DNA of 64,000 bases from Zarea fungicola. Taxonomy: Eukaryota > Ascomycota > Sordariomycetes > Hypocreales > Cordycipitaceae. The translations under genes were made by a program, and so were the position numbers. Location of the stretch: NCBI GenBank assembly GCA_900169235.1, contig FWCC01000179.1:186001-250000 (forward strand), read 5' to 3'. This document shows, in pieces, positions 10,688 to 23,565 of the stretch; positions within the stretch are counted from its first letter, which is position 1; each line of letters starts with the position of its first letter. The notes below the pieces were generated by a model. That model saw nothing but the letters and a program-made list of their open reading frames with translations, made no database searches and was not told where the DNA came from.

Positions 10688-12059
10688 GACGGCGACGACG
10701 AGTACGAGGTTGACTGCAGTCGTGCAATGGAGTCGTCTCGATTAGGAATTGTTTCAACGTCGCTCCAGTCAGATCTCTCCGTTGAATTCCAGTTTCGGGT
10801 TCGTCTACCTCGATGTGCGGTTGTATGGGGTGACTGGAATGCTATTCCTCGTGGCAGATGGAGTCTTGGCTGTATGTTGCTGGTATGCGGATGGGCTATG
10901 CAGCGGTGTAGCGAGCGTGGGGGACAGCCGTTATTTCTAGAATGCAGCTGTGAGCCTGAAATGCCTTGGTAGATATATATTTGCAAATACTGTTGATCGG
11001 CTGCGGATGTTGAAATTTTGCTTTTAAGGATGCTGGGAGTGGATGCGCAGAAAATCGACAACAGTAGAGACAAAAGCTTGCTGGCCCAAGCATGTCGCAG
11101 GCTGCTGATGCTTGTTGCTCTGGTTGCGCGGGGTGACGGCAGGACCGCCCCACTCGCCCCAGCTAGCGCTCTTGCCCAATTGGGATTATGACAGTCGCTG
11201 GCTGAACTAAACGAATACGACACATGTGAGAGATTCAAACAAGTATATAAATGAAATAAAATTGAAATTATAAATCTAATAAAAATTGAAATTATAACTG
11301 GGATATCGGATATCGGATGTACGCTAGACTGTGGCCAAATCTTGCGTGGTCATGTACATAAAAACGTTGGTAAGCCGCTGGCTACCGCCAAATGGCCACT
11401 TCCATCCATGTTAGAAAGAAGAATGGAGTATTATGCAGCCTGAACTCTGCTAAATTGCAGTTGGTATCAAATTCCGTGATAAAAATGGACGTCCTGTTTC
11501 GGAGCCAGACTCTACCGCGCTTGCTACAGTCACGCCTGACAGATGGCAAACTGGCCCGTAAACAAATACGAACTCAACAAGGTATCGGCGCATTCATCTG
11601 CTCCAAATAAATTAACTTCCTCCAGCCCGTAAGTTTAATGCTTTATTTCCTGTGGCTATGTTAAATCACCACCAGTGGCGCATACAGAGTTTGGGGACGC
11701 CAAATCGATACACCATCTGCGCCGGTTCCCTACGAAGCCATACGCTAAGGATCACAGGGGGTATGAAAACAAAGATCAGAGTTTATTGAAAATGGGATTT
11801 CGTGATTTCCAAACTTAATTGCACCTGCTCACTGGAAACTGGGGGGATGCTTGTGGCGCTGGCTCCTTCGTCAGAGTTTGTTCGCTTCTGGATCGCAACC
11901 GCCTCCACAAAGTCAAATTATCACCAATGTGTATTAAAGATGAGCCGCCCCCCGCTATCTTGACCCTTGTCATATACAGAATGCCCATTCTCTGACTACT
12001 TTTTGGGGTCATAATTTTAATCCTCTATCATTACCACTACTCTCTCATCGCAAGAGATC
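10688..12059. other. Divergent intergenic region b561 gene/MFS transporter
   Basis: The 1.37-kb region is presumably the promoter region of both flanking genes. It contains an A+T-rich imperfect direct repeat of an AAATTGAAATTATAA-like unit around 11256-11300 and a GGATATCGGATATCGGAT run at 11302-11319. No coding exon is supported. Confidence 0.5.
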
Positions 12060-13730
12060 ATGCCTCTCAAACTCCCAAACCTCTTCACCAGGGCCACTCC
12101 TGACGCTCCAGCCCAGACGGCCGATTCGCCTGTCAGTCCCGCTGGCAGCAAAGAGAAGGTCACTTTCACCGAAGTTCACGTTAGCGATGATATTGTCAAC
12201 GACATCTACGCGGGCAACGCAGCCGCAAAGGCCGCCAGCGACCACGAGCAGAATATGACCATGCGATACACCATCAAGTACTACCGTATGGCACTCTTCT
12301 GGGCCGCCCTCATGGCCGCTCCCATCATAATGGAAGGCTATGAAACCGCTTTGGTTCCCAGCTTCTTCTCGTTTCAAAATTTCAAGATCCACTACGGCAA
12401 ACTCCTGCCCGATGGTACACACATGATTAGCCCTAGCTGGCAATCGGCCGTTACCATTGCTGCCGCCTGCGGCCAGCTCTTTGGTCTTTGGCTCGCTCCT
12501 CGCGTCATTAACCGTTTTGGATATCGTTTCTGCACCATGGCCGGTCTAACATGGGCAGCCGGCTGTCTTCTGATTGGCTTCTTTTCCTCTACTAAATCCG
12601 GTGGTTGTCTTCACGTCTACCTTGTCGGTGAACTCTTGCTTGGCGTGCCCTGGGGCCTCTTTCAGGGCATTACGCTTCCGTATGTGTCTGATATCACGCC
12701 ACTCAAGCTCAGGGGACCGGCTGCTACGATGATCAACATCTTCTGGTTGATCGGTCAGCTCACCTCCGCAAGTGTACTCCGTGGTGTGGCCGAGGTTGGA
12801 CCAACGGAATGGTCAATCAAGGCACCTATGCTGATCCAGTACTCTTGGCTCCTACCTCTCTTTCTCTTCGTTTTCCTCGCCCCTGAGAGCCCCTACTTTC
12901 TCAACCGACAGAACAGAGATGAAGACGCACTGAAGGTCCTAAGCCGTGTCAACAAAGACCCCGCCTTTGACAAGCACGGATCTCTGGCCATTATTCACTG
13001 TGTCAACGAACATGAGAAGAAAACGTCGGAGCAGATGGGATTTTTCGACTGCTTCAAGGGTGTCAACCTCCGTCGCACTGAGATTGCAGTTATCATCTAC
13101 CTCACGCAGCAGTTGGTTGGGTCACCCCTCGTTTTTTACTCTGTAAATGTTCTCCAGAAGGGTGGCCTTTCCCAGGAGAATTCACTCTATGTCACTATGG
13201 GAATGTACGCACTCTGTATCGGATCAACTCTGTCCTCTATGGGAGCCATGAGAGTGTTGGGTCGCCGTACCCTGTGGTTGGGTGGCCTTGCTGCGGAAGT
13301 CGCCTGCTTGGTTACGATTGGCACGCTTGGATTCTTCCTCGAGTCAAGCAAATCCGTGGCCTGGGTGTCTGCTACTGTTCTTGTCCTCTTCGCGGTCATT
13401 TACAACTTCACCATCGGTCCTGTCTGTTACACCATTGTCGGCGAAACCCCTTCCACTCGCATGAAGACAGCCACCAACTCGATCGCGCGAGGCATCTACA
13501 TTGCAGTGTCGATTGGCAACCTGTTCCTCGTTCCCAATCTTTTGGAGCCGAAGCCTCTTGGTTGGGGACTGGGAACCCGTGCCGCGCTTGTCTGGGCCGG
13601 TACATCGTTCATCTGCTGGTGCTGGGCCTTCGTTAGACTCCCTGAAATGAAGGATCGCACCCCGGCTCAGATTGATATTATGTTCGAGCGCAAGCTACCT
13701 GCTCATTCGTGGTCCAAGGCGCAGCTCTAG
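12060..13730 (+). CDS. MFS sugar transporter, maltose/alpha-glucoside permease-like
   Basis: A single exon of 556 residues with about twelve hydrophobic segments. The N-terminal 80 residues are cytosolic. The first membrane segment contains EGYETALVPSFF in place of the GYDT-type signature of MAL permeases. PESPYFLNR sits at the end of helix 6, as in the sugar-porter family, followed by a central loop. Near the C-terminus are VGETPSTRMK and LPEMKDRT, matching the conserved sugar-porter GE/PE positions. Family knowledge: such proteins are proton-coupled plasma-membrane importers of alpha-glucosides or other sugars. The exact substrate cannot be read from sequence. It is convergent with, and about 2 kb from, a Zn2Cys6 regulator, which might or might not control it. 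Confidence 0.9.
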   Translation: MPLKLPNLFTRATPDAPAQTADSPVSPAGSKEKVTFTEVHVSDDIVNDIYAGNAAAKAASDHEQNMTMRYTIKYYRMALFWAALMAAPIIMEGYETALVPSFFSFQNFKIHYGKLLPDGTHMISPSWQSAVTIAAACGQLFGLWLAPRVINRFGYRFCTMAGLTWAAGCLLIGFFSSTKSGGCLHVYLVGELLLGVPWGLFQGITLPYVSDITPLKLRGPAATMINIFWLIGQLTSASVLRGVAEVGPTEWSIKAPMLIQYSWLLPLFLFVFLAPESPYFLNRQNRDEDALKVLSRVNKDPAFDKHGSLAIIHCVNEHEKKTSEQMGFFDCFKGVNLRRTEIAVIIYLTQQLVGSPLVFYSVNVLQKGGLSQENSLYVTMGMYALCIGSTLSSMGAMRVLGRRTLWLGGLAAEVACLVTIGTLGFFLESSKSVAWVSATVLVLFAVIYNFTIGPVCYTIVGETPSTRMKTATNSIARGIYIAVSIGNLFLVPNLLEPKPLGWGLGTRAALVWAGTSFICWCWAFVRLPEMKDRTPAQIDIMFERKLPAHSWSKAQL

Positions 13731-15772
13731 GACAGCAAGTAGTGATGGATCAAACAGTCGATAGGTTACGAGAACTCATAGATGACAGTTGGATCGGGCT
13801 GGCGGAACAATAGTGAAGAAAGAAAATCGTCCCAATAAAGGGTAGTTAGTTGCTGATTAATGGCAGGGTAGTTATAGGACCGAAAAATTCCGGGACTGGG
13901 TATAGATTAATAAATGGGTTGTATGAGGCTGGCATCGATTGAGTCAGGTAGAGACAGACAGCGCCAATCATTATCATTTTTCTCTGCACACGATGAGTAG
14001 AGCTGATGCACACGGCGGCGAGACTAGCGGCTTTCCTTGGTAGCAAGTCCACAATCTGGCCTGATTTCTAGATCAGCCCTGTAGGGGTATAATGCAGGTC
14101 AATTATTCATTGAATCCAGCGCGGGAAGCTAGGAAACCTATTTTGTGATGGGGTGGACGGTTCTAGGCCATCTTGTGGCTGTCGCAAATGGTTTGGGGCT
14201 GGCCCATCAACACTAGTGGTGGCGAAAAAAAAAAAAAGCCGACGGAGAGCGGGCAACTAAGATGCAGTCATTCGCGTTATTCATTTTCTGTTTTGTCCGC
14301 CTTCTCCATTTTCCTTCCTCAGCTGCGGCGTTGAGGAAAGGCTGCTTTTCCAATATATATGCTTTTCCCCTCTTCTCTCTTTTTGTTTCAGCCTACCTAG
14401 GAGGCATCAAGGAAGGCCTAGATCGGTCCGGGAAAACAAGATCACAGACACACGCGACAAGACTATTTGACTCTGGGGCTAGTCAGGAAAAAGTCGGCAG
14501 CTTTAGTTTAAGCCACGGAAGGAGGCCTCGGAATAGCAATAAGAACTTCCGGGCCGGCGCGCGGAGGGGACGGCCTGCATGCACCCGACTCACGTGGCGG
14601 GAAGAGACAAGAATGTTCACATCACCGATGAGTATTTATTGGTTTTTTTTTATTAAATGCCCCATTTAGAACAAAAAAAATGTGTTATGGGCTTGTTCTG
14701 TCTGCCTTGTCCAGCCAAAAAGGTCATGCATGTCGTGCTCCCGCCACCGCCACTTGCCCCCGCCACCCGCAAAAAGGATCCCTGCTTGTTAGCATGCATC
14801 TACCCTGCAGTGACCACAAGGCTGCCAATTTAGGGATGTGGGCCGGGAAATAACGAGCTTCTATAGGTTCGCTTACTCACCTGCCTTTGACAGCCCCTTG
14901 TTAACTTGATCATCATTGTTTTCTAATAATGCCGGAACATGTCTCTAAACGGATAGAGGAAGGGGGAGTTGACGCAAAAGAAGATAGAGTTAAAGGAGGG
15001 ACATCTGTATCCGGCATTTATTTGTTAGCTAAACCAGGGTAACATCTCTCTTACAGTGCTGTTATGCAGAGTTGTTGATGCGGAATCAGTGGGAATCTTC
15101 CCGGAACCCTATTGCAAATACTGGAGACCCAAAAAGTCACATTATAAGCAAGGCGTTGCGTTTACCTTCCCAGGACCTGCGAATATGCACATCTCCTTTA
15201 CCTTGTTTGTGTTTGAATTAGATGGTGTCTGACGCGCTAACTGGTTAGTTTCTGAGACACCCAGCCTACTTTGCATCGGTGTGCTAGCTAGGTGCCAAAC
15301 CTAATTTCAGGACTAAAAGAGTCTATCAGCTAGACTGGCCTCCCGCACAGCCATCTTTGTTTGATTTTGCTCGGCCACAGGGCTTGTCCCGCAACAGGAT
15401 ACGCCCCAGAACTGACTGTCCAGGGCGTCAGGTATATTTTCATCCACTATAATGCGCCACATTATAGCGTTGTTGCCTGCACTCCCATGACGTCTCACAG
15501 TGCTTTTACGCGCTAGCAGACACCCTCGGCCGCGCCGGAGAGAACATGCACGGCCTAGGGACGAGAAACGTCACTTATAGCATGGAAATGTCCCACTTCG
15601 CGATCAAGTTGACTGTGGGCAAGCAGAAAAGTGTATTTCCATATCTATTTCGTAGAGTTGTCATAGTGATATATGTGCCCTCTCCATATGTATTAAAATC
15701 GCTCATGGTCAATCCAACAGTGACGGGAGAGTTGGTGTCCCAAATACCTTTTAAATGCACAATATCCACTCA
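13731..15772. other. Intergenic, between MFS transporter and Zn2Cys6 regulator
   Basis: A 2.0-kb convergent spacer. Short open frames here (for example near 14262-14669) lack recognisable composition or motifs. No gene or RNA is supported. Confidence 0.5.
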
Positions 15773-18058
15773 TTACAAGCTGCTGTTTATGTTTTGTCCA
15801 GTCTGTTGTATGGGCTCAGCGCTTTCGACTTCTGTAATAATGCTTTCATCTTGAGCCATGCTGCTAAGCATCTCCTGCTGCGAATATCCAAGCCAATACT
15901 GCGGGTTGCTTTGTTGCTGCTTCTTAAGCTGGTAGATATCTCGGGCAACTGTGCGGACTTGGTTACGTGCTCGGTCTGCTGCATTCCAAACTCTAGAAAG
16001 ATGACTGAGAGCGCCGATATTGAGTCGTATCTGTTGCCGTAAATCATCATCGTCATGCGGCACAAAAAACACAGCCCACTTGCTTAGATGGACGATTGAG
16101 GATAGTGTAACCACGCAGGTAAAGAAATGCGAGTGTGAGAGAAGTGGCACTCGATGCGTAACCAATTCACTGATCGCACATGCAGCCTCTATCGTATGCC
16201 GCGTGTGGACATTGAATGCATTTCCTGCCATGACCGGCTCATATGGTGAACACGAAGTTATATTCTGAGTCAGTGTTGTGTCGAGCTGTGAAAAAGGCTG
16301 GTGTAGCATAATTGAGGTAGCATTCATCATCATGTGCGCTTGAAACATCATCTCGTCAAGCATCCCGTTCTTTTGGAGCGCATCCTTTTTTGCCTGAGGA
16401 AGATGAAGTCGCCAGTTGGTCAGCAACGCCTCAATTCTAGTCAGATTTTCGTCATCGGGTCCTTGAATTGGCGGGCTTCTCATGAATCTTCCCAAGTTAC
16501 GACCGCAAAGTATTCGGTAGGAAAAGGAGGAAAACTCCCGGTCATCTCCAGAAAACTCCCGGTTCTCTAAGTCCTCGAGTGTCATAGGCTGTGGAACGTT
16601 CTGGTTCAAGTCAGCGACAGAATCAGGGACAGATAGAGAAGACGCTGGCAAGCAGCTTATACTGTAATCAAAGAACATGTCCATTGATACATACCCCAGT
16701 CAAAAATTGCAGCTCCTCGCATGGCAGGGCCACATCTGTGGGAACGTCGTAGAGCAGAAAGTTGGTGGCACGATGGACGCCAGCTATCATTCCATCAATG
16801 ATGAATAAATCCCACCAAGTTCTTCGCCAGCTTTCCTCCAGTACCGGAAGTGCTCGACCATGAATCGCCGCAAACGGTCTCGTATTTAAACCAATCTGCA
16901 ATGCAAGAGCCTCTGCATCGACTAAAACTTGTCTCGCCTTTTCATTTTCGCAGCTTCCATCAAGGGCCACGATCAGCAATATCATAGCCTGCACAACAAA
17001 TCCATCTTTCAACCGCTGGGGCTCGTATATGAGGCGATAAGCTTCTTGGAAGAGGCCTGATCTTGCTGCCCCGGCGTCAATGTAGAGCGAGCCGACCCAG
17101 CGAATAGCTGCCAATAACGGCTCTAAACCAGGGTCTTGCGATAATGTAACGAGATATGGCTTCGGTAGGACGAACGGATGGGATGCATGAAAGTGATAGA
17201 AAAATGAGTCAAGACACCGATCGGCGAGGGTGAAGTTCTGAAAGTTGGGCGGGATTTGTTGCTTCGTACCGGAGATATCACCAGAGTTTTGTGGAAAATA
17301 GGAACTGTAGAGCTGAAGATCGGCGTTTGTTGGTGGCACATTGTTGTATGGGTAGCCAGGCGCCATTCCATAAGGTAGAGTAGCACTGGCACCGAGTGGC
17401 ATGGTGTTGCTGTTAACAACGACGTCAGAGCCGACAAGCGTGGACGTAGCTGGAACGTCGCCACAACTAGATGACAGCGGAGGTGGTGTAGATGTGAGCT
17501 GAGTCTTGTTTGCGGTTTGGGACTGATTCTTCCGGGGTCCTTTGTAGCCTCTTCGGGAAGCTACATATACGCAGTCTGCGCCCGAAGCCTGGCATCTGGC
17601 GCAGGGATTCTTGCCATCACATTTCAAATGCTTGCTGCGCTATTATGCAAGTTAGCGCGTGTGGTAGAAGTATTTTTCAAAGCAATTGATATAAGGCAAC
17701 TGGGGTTAAGTTGGCAAGAATGCATCGACCTGGGGAAAGGCGTGGATGGCTTTGACCAACCCCGGCATGACGCTTTATATAATCACCAACGTAGCCAATG
17801 ATAGCCAGGCAACTTCAAAGAACATGTAGGGCATCGTACACATGCTAGGCAAGCGGCAGGAACAGTCGTATCCTTTGATCTGGAATCGCCTGTTGAGGCA
17901 GTTGAGGAGATTGCGTTTGTACCTGTTGGCGTACTGCTCCCAGAAACATTGGATGAAGACTGTGGGCTTGCAGAATTGGAAGAAAGAAGAGAATGCGAAT
18001 CTCGGCGTGTCAGAGATGATGGGCCATCTGTTGGGCCGGTATGGCCAGGATTCGCCAT
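15773..18058 (-). CDS. Zn2Cys6 fungal-specific transcription factor
   Basis: Three exons: 18058-17840, 17639-16695 and 16600-15773, giving about 663 residues. Intron 1 (200 nt) has a GTACGA donor, CTAAC branch and TAG acceptor, and falls inside the zinc cluster right after its second Cys. Intron 2 (94 nt, GTATGT to CAG) restores the conserved NVPQPMTLEDLENREF stretch. The cluster is C70-x2-C73-x6-C80-x5-C86-x2-C89-x6-C96, followed by basic residues as in GAL4-type linkers. The middle region (about 190-450) looks like the fungal-specific transcription factor domain: DSFFYHFHASHPF near its start and a WWDLFIIDGM block. I start at ATG 18058 because the longer frame begins without an ATG. The target genes are unknown. 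Confidence 0.85.
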
Positions 18059-21000
18059 GGCTGGAACTAAGTCGTAAACTTTGACAGGTAGTGACGAGGC
18101 CAGCAGCAAATATGAAATACAATGACGGCTAAAGATATCAGTGCAGGTATTGGGTAAGAAATAAACGCATAAAAGGAATATGAGGTTGCAAATGGGTTAT
18201 GTGAATAAAGCAAACATGGAAAAGGCGCGGAGTTGCCAGCACAACGTTTGTTGGAAGCTGCGAGAGTAGGTGGACAACAGCGATTGATTGTGGGAGACGG
18301 CTTGTGGGGAACAGGAAGAGGCAATATTAAAGGGCAGCACAGCTGTACAAGGACCAAACAAAATCCTAACAAGGCAGGGGAGCCGGTAGGCGGGGGACCG
18401 GAGCAGCTGGGCAGCCACCAAGCCTGTAGGTACTACGCGCTGGAGATGCTGGGACGCTGGACGCTGGACGTTGGACATACAAGCTACCTCCTTCCACACA
18501 GCCTGGTACTGCCCACAATACCTGGTGGCCACGCCGCCCACCCGCCAGGCGCAATACTGGTAGTAGAGGGGTCAGATGGAGGGACGCTCGGCGCTCACGA
18601 GTTTGTTTTTAGTGGCGCCCGCTCAGCCATGGCTTCTGTGGCCCCTGTAAGTAATCATGCTTCTCCTCCCCGCGGGTTGGGCCGGCCACCCTCCTCTCCG
18701 TAACACTAGCGGGTCTGGCCGCCCACGCCGTCCTTCCATTCCTGAGATCTCCTCCCCCTGCAATGTTTTGCTTTCCGGACCACTACTCAGACAATGAATG
18801 CAACCTCACGCCCGACCCATTAACCAACAAGCCATTTGATCCCGGCCCGGTCCCTTTTGTGGCCCGCCAAGCTGCATGATACCCATAAGGAGGGTCTTTC
18901 TCGCTTTATTGAGTTTTGCTTTTCCCTTAAAACACTGCTGAGCCCATTCTGTCATCCTTGCATGACACTGCTTGCTTGCAATCGGCACACCACCCGTCAC
19001 GCCACTTGTCGGCCAAACCATTAACTACTACAACATCCTGTATCATGACTCGGCCGAGATGGCTGCCATTATCTCTGCGACTAGATTATTCTCCCAAAAA
19101 GAAAAAAAAAACAATAGGGACGAAAAAAGGGGAAAGAAAAAAAAAAGAGAAGAGAAGAAAAGCGACTAAGGGGAGCCCAGAGATGTTGAGCTTACAGTCT
19201 TTTTGTCCTGTTAACGTTTAATGCCACTTCTACTCGCTTTGCTCGTATGTTGATGCCGGCGCCATTTCTCGACCTTGTTCGAATCACCATCCGGAATTGA
19301 CTACGAACAGCCTACCAAGCGAACCAAAGAGCGTGTGTTTGGCAGAACAATGTACTTTGGGCTCTTGTACTGATCATTGCTGCGAGGTTGGACAAGCGCT
19401 GGCCATCACAACCGTTTTTCCCCATGACTTTATTACCAGCTACTTCTATCGTCTTTGAACGCTTGCGTAGAAAGAACCCTACTTTGAACCATACTTACCT
19501 CGGAAAATTTCCAATCATGGACTATGATCGACAAGGGATATGCGCTAGATGGGATATCAGATTACCATCGAGTCTGCCATGGATTTTACAGCCTTGAAAG
19601 GACTGCAATTGACTCGTGACTTCTAGCTCATGCCCTGGTGGGCTGAAGCTTGAATACTCATCACATTTGGCCTGCACGTCCGACACCATTGCGCACGCTG
19701 TTGGGGGGTTTTAAGCACCGCTTTGGCTGACTGTCAATGATTTGCCACTCACAACAATATCATCCAGCCTCAGCTAGCAAGTTCAACGTGGCACGACCCA
19801 GCTTCCTGCCGCATCTGCATCTCCATCTGCAGGCGTGCAACCTGTACAACGCAGCATACAGCGGTCTACGGAATAGCGCAGCCACTCACTTCTCAGGGAG
19901 GCTAACTTGCGGCCAGTGGAAACAACAAAATTGACCCTCCCGACACAAGGAAACAGCATTCTGATCATGATTGGGCTCAGCATTGTATCAGATCGGCAGG
20001 GCAATTCACCGAGGCGACAGACAATCTTAAGTCCTTTTGATCAATTCCCATCAAACACCATGAGGGCCCCTCCGCTTGCTAGTCAATACGGCTTCGACTA
20101 ACAGTACGGAGCCAATTCTGCCGATTGCTCTGCAAGGCACACTAACGCATCCATCGACGAGCGAGGTAGGAAGGTGTGGCCAAGCGAAATTTACCCACCG
20201 ATGGACAAGAGAACGGGGCCAAGTCCACCAATGCCAGCTCATCAACAAGAAAATGCGCATATTCGGCTCTCTGTCTTGCGGTTTTGTGGTCCATTGGAAA
20301 ACGGGGCATTGTCCAGAGCGTTCCAGGTTGTCTGCACATTTGTCGCCAAGGGGAACCTTGTCCAGCACAATTTTCTTCCTTGTCTGCAAAGAAGCGTTTC
20401 TGACAGGTCGCACGACATCTAGAACACCTAAACTAGTTGCGACAAGTCTCCAGCTGTGAACGCCACCAAGTCTTGTCTTACACTGTCGTTTAAAAAATAG
20501 TCTACTGCATGTTCAAGAGTTTGACAGCGCGGCACGACGCAAGTAACTACCAATTTGACGGGGTGTTTTCGGCCACTTTGTAGTATTTGATTATCATTGG
20601 CCGGGTTGACCTGCATGTATTACATGATGGTGGGTACGATAGTAACTTATTCAAACGGGAGGCTCCCGGGTCAACTCACCAGATATGCTCGAGAACAGCT
20701 CGACGACCAGCCATTTTTTTTTTTGGAAATGTCGGCTCTTGGGTGTTGAAGCTAGCCTTTCGAAAGGGGAGGACCATTGTTGACTGGGCGGCTGGTAGAT
20801 GGATTTTACTGATGTAGTGGCGGCGACGGGCAGAGCGGTCAAGGACGTGAAATGGTGTGAATGGTGTGAATGGTGTGAATGAATATGCAGGGTGTAAGCA
20901 AAGGATGCAGGATTTCCAAGGAAGAAATCGAAGGATCGGCAGCTACCGATATGAAAGTTGAGCGCCTGACTCTGCGCTTGTTTTCGTGGACATACCAAGA

Positions 21001-23565
21001 CCAAGTACTTTGCTTGCTGCTTCTGGCAGCATGAAGCTCGCTATTCACGGACTACTGATTTCTCAGAGATCTTGGTATTCTGTATGCAGCAGACTTGGTG
21101 ACTAAAAGCATAAATACAGTTCAGACCAGTACAGTTGAATAGACATGTTCAAGGGTGCGATGCCATGATCCGCTGCACAGCGAGCTCTCTTGTACATGGA
21201 CCGATATAGACGAGGCAGAAGACAAACTTGCGGACCGTTAGATACGACGATTGTCTGACCCCAATGTTTCACAGCTTTATTTATATTCTTTGTCAACTTG
21301 CCAGATGTCGCTGTGGAGAAAGGACAGTAACACCGTAACACGTCACGAAAATCAAGACAAGCGGAGTGCATCGGGAAACCCGATGGACTAATTAGAGTAG
21401 TTCGGGACAGATCGAGACCTAATGAAAATTCCACGGCGTAGGTGCAATAGTGAAAGGGCGAGTACTTGAGTGTGTCGGCCTGCTAATGGCCGTTGACCGA
21501 AGTTCCTGGTCTGACATATAAATTGCCAGTCGATATTGTGCTATTTGTCGCCACTGACTAGACAACTGTCAATTCAATTCCACGTCCTTTCAGGTCTTGA
21601 TTTGGAGAGTGTGGTGTGCAAAGCCTAGTTTAAGCACCGCAAAACAATTATAGTTGTACCAGGGTTCGAGACTCCATCTAACTAGTTTCTCGTATATTAT
21701 GCACAGAGGGTAAGATTCTGAAACCACTTTCAACTCGCAAGTTTCATCATTGCTGCTTTCCTCTTTCTAATCTCATTTCTTGTCTAGTACAGAGTTACAG
21801 CAGCGCTTCTCAATATCCGTCAAAATTAAACCCGTTTCAGACGACCAGAAGCAGAAATTTAGATTCGACGGCGCCTCCATGGCCACAAGCAGAATACGAG
21901 CTGTCACATTTTAGCCGTTGTTGACGGTGAACAAAAGTATTTGAAAGCTTAACAGTCGGCATACTATTGCTATAAATGGTCAATATTTAAAGTAATTGAC
22001 CTTTCGAGCACATGATTTATTCGGCGTATCATTGTGGCGAGGAACCATTAGTTACTTATTCATATCTGAAGGTCGAGGCGGTGGGCAAACACCGAGACAC
22101 ACGCGCCCCAGATTTCGCGTCATCGTAACAAGGGTTGCTCGGCAGTTGATCAAACAAAGACTAGCTTTTGCCTTGGCAAAACATGGGAAATGTGGGATCG
22201 GGAGAAAGGGGTTTCTCTTGGAATTCTGCATTTACCAGTACACCTTTTCTTCGTTTTGGGATTGAGAAAGTAAAGTGATTAAGCCAGAATTTCGATGATT
22301 ATCCTTTTCGTTTCCAGATATCAGCTGTCAGATGTCACATTTGAACGGGCAGACTGTCTTAAAAGGTCGATCGTCAAAGATGACTGGGAAAAGGCGGCGC
22401 ATCGAGAACTGACACGTTGAGGTCACTTGGACAACGGTATTAAAAAGAGAAACCATGACGTGGCAAGCTTAATTCAATCCACTGAATTGGTTTTGATTCC
22501 AGATAGATGGATATCCGTGACATGCATTGAGGGGAGAGTACCTTTTTGTCAGGCGAATGAATTTTTAGCAAGAGAAGATATGTTTTGGACAAGAAATGAT
22601 TGGGGAAAGAGCAAAAACTCGGGCAATGGGTTTCGCATGTCATAGGTGATACAATGACAGAAATTATTTGTGTTGCCTCTTTGCATATCCAGAGACAGTT
22701 TCATCGCAACTGGATTCGATCTTCCGCTCACCGGCTGGCCTGGCCCATGTCATCAGCAGTATATGCACTGTTGTTCCATGAAAATTCCGAGCCATGTTCT
22801 TTTTAGATCTACGGAGAATAGAAATGTGAGCGACGTAATATCCTCTGGTCGAACAACCGAAATCGGGTCGGGACCGGGTGGGATTGGTGTGGGCGGGTGC
22901 GCGAGGAGTTCCGCTCCCCCCCGCCTACATGTAGGTTGGCGGAAAGGTGCCGGTGTCGAGTTGAATGGGATTCTTATAAATTCGTCTTCTTGAAAAAGAA
23001 GAAAAAAAGGGGATCCCGACCTGTTCTAATCAGCAAGCGTGCATAATGATGATTGGACGCGTCATCAATCTCGCTATTCGGCAAGCTGCATCTGCTGGCC
23101 CTGAAGGAGTCGACTTGTTTCTTTTTTTTTTCTCGCGCCTGTGCGAATCAGATTGGTTCGGAAGTAAAAGGGACATTTTGGATACGAGGCAAATGAAGGC
23201 GAATTATAGCCGAAGTGTCAGCAAAAGAAGAGCGACAGTTTTCCTCTTCAACGTACACGGGCTAAAAATTGAGGGACTGGTTGCCAAGGAGGAAGCTAGT
23301 GGGAGCATCGACGCTATCAAAACGATCTCCAGCACGGTTCGTCAAGGGGCGGTCAGGACGTTTGAGTGCGCGCAAATTTGCAGCAGACAAAGAGATGGAT
23401 AACGGAATAGACATGAACTCAATCATCGAATCGGAAAAATTGTAGACTTGTATTTTATTGGTATAGATTATAGGTATTTGGTGTGCAGATTCATTATCTT
23501 CGCGTGAAGGGGATATACTGGTACGTAAATGACGGTGCGGCTGGGGGAGAGATACGAGGCTTGAC
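18059..23565. other. Gene-poor 5.5-kb intergenic region
   Basis: This stretch starts upstream of the Zn2Cys6 gene and ends at the CYSTM gene stop. Only scattered short frames without motifs, conserved composition or splice-supported continuity are present. Small features include an A-rich tract around 19105-19160 and a 9-bp tandem repeat at 20851-20881. It may hold a long promoter, UTRs or noncoding transcripts, but nothing in the sequence proves any. Confidence 0.5.
20851..20881. repeat. 9-bp tandem repeat
   Basis: The unit AATGGTGTG occurs three times head to tail, followed by a partial AATG. It is too short and too few for a minisatellite claim and has no gene context. Confidence 0.8.

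Noticed and set aside
16662..16694. 33-nt intron using the nearest acceptor in the first Zn2Cys6 gene
   Set aside because: It is too short for a fungal intron and out of frame. The acceptor at 16601 gives a 94-nt intron and restores the conserved NVPQPMTL block.
20851..20881. Short tandem repeat as a CRISPR-like or minisatellite array
   Set aside because: Three 9-bp units with no spacers; the organism is a fungus.
21660..21685. GGTTCGAGACTCC resembling a tRNA T arm
   Set aside because: No matching acceptor, D or anticodon arms could be found upstream at the right distance.
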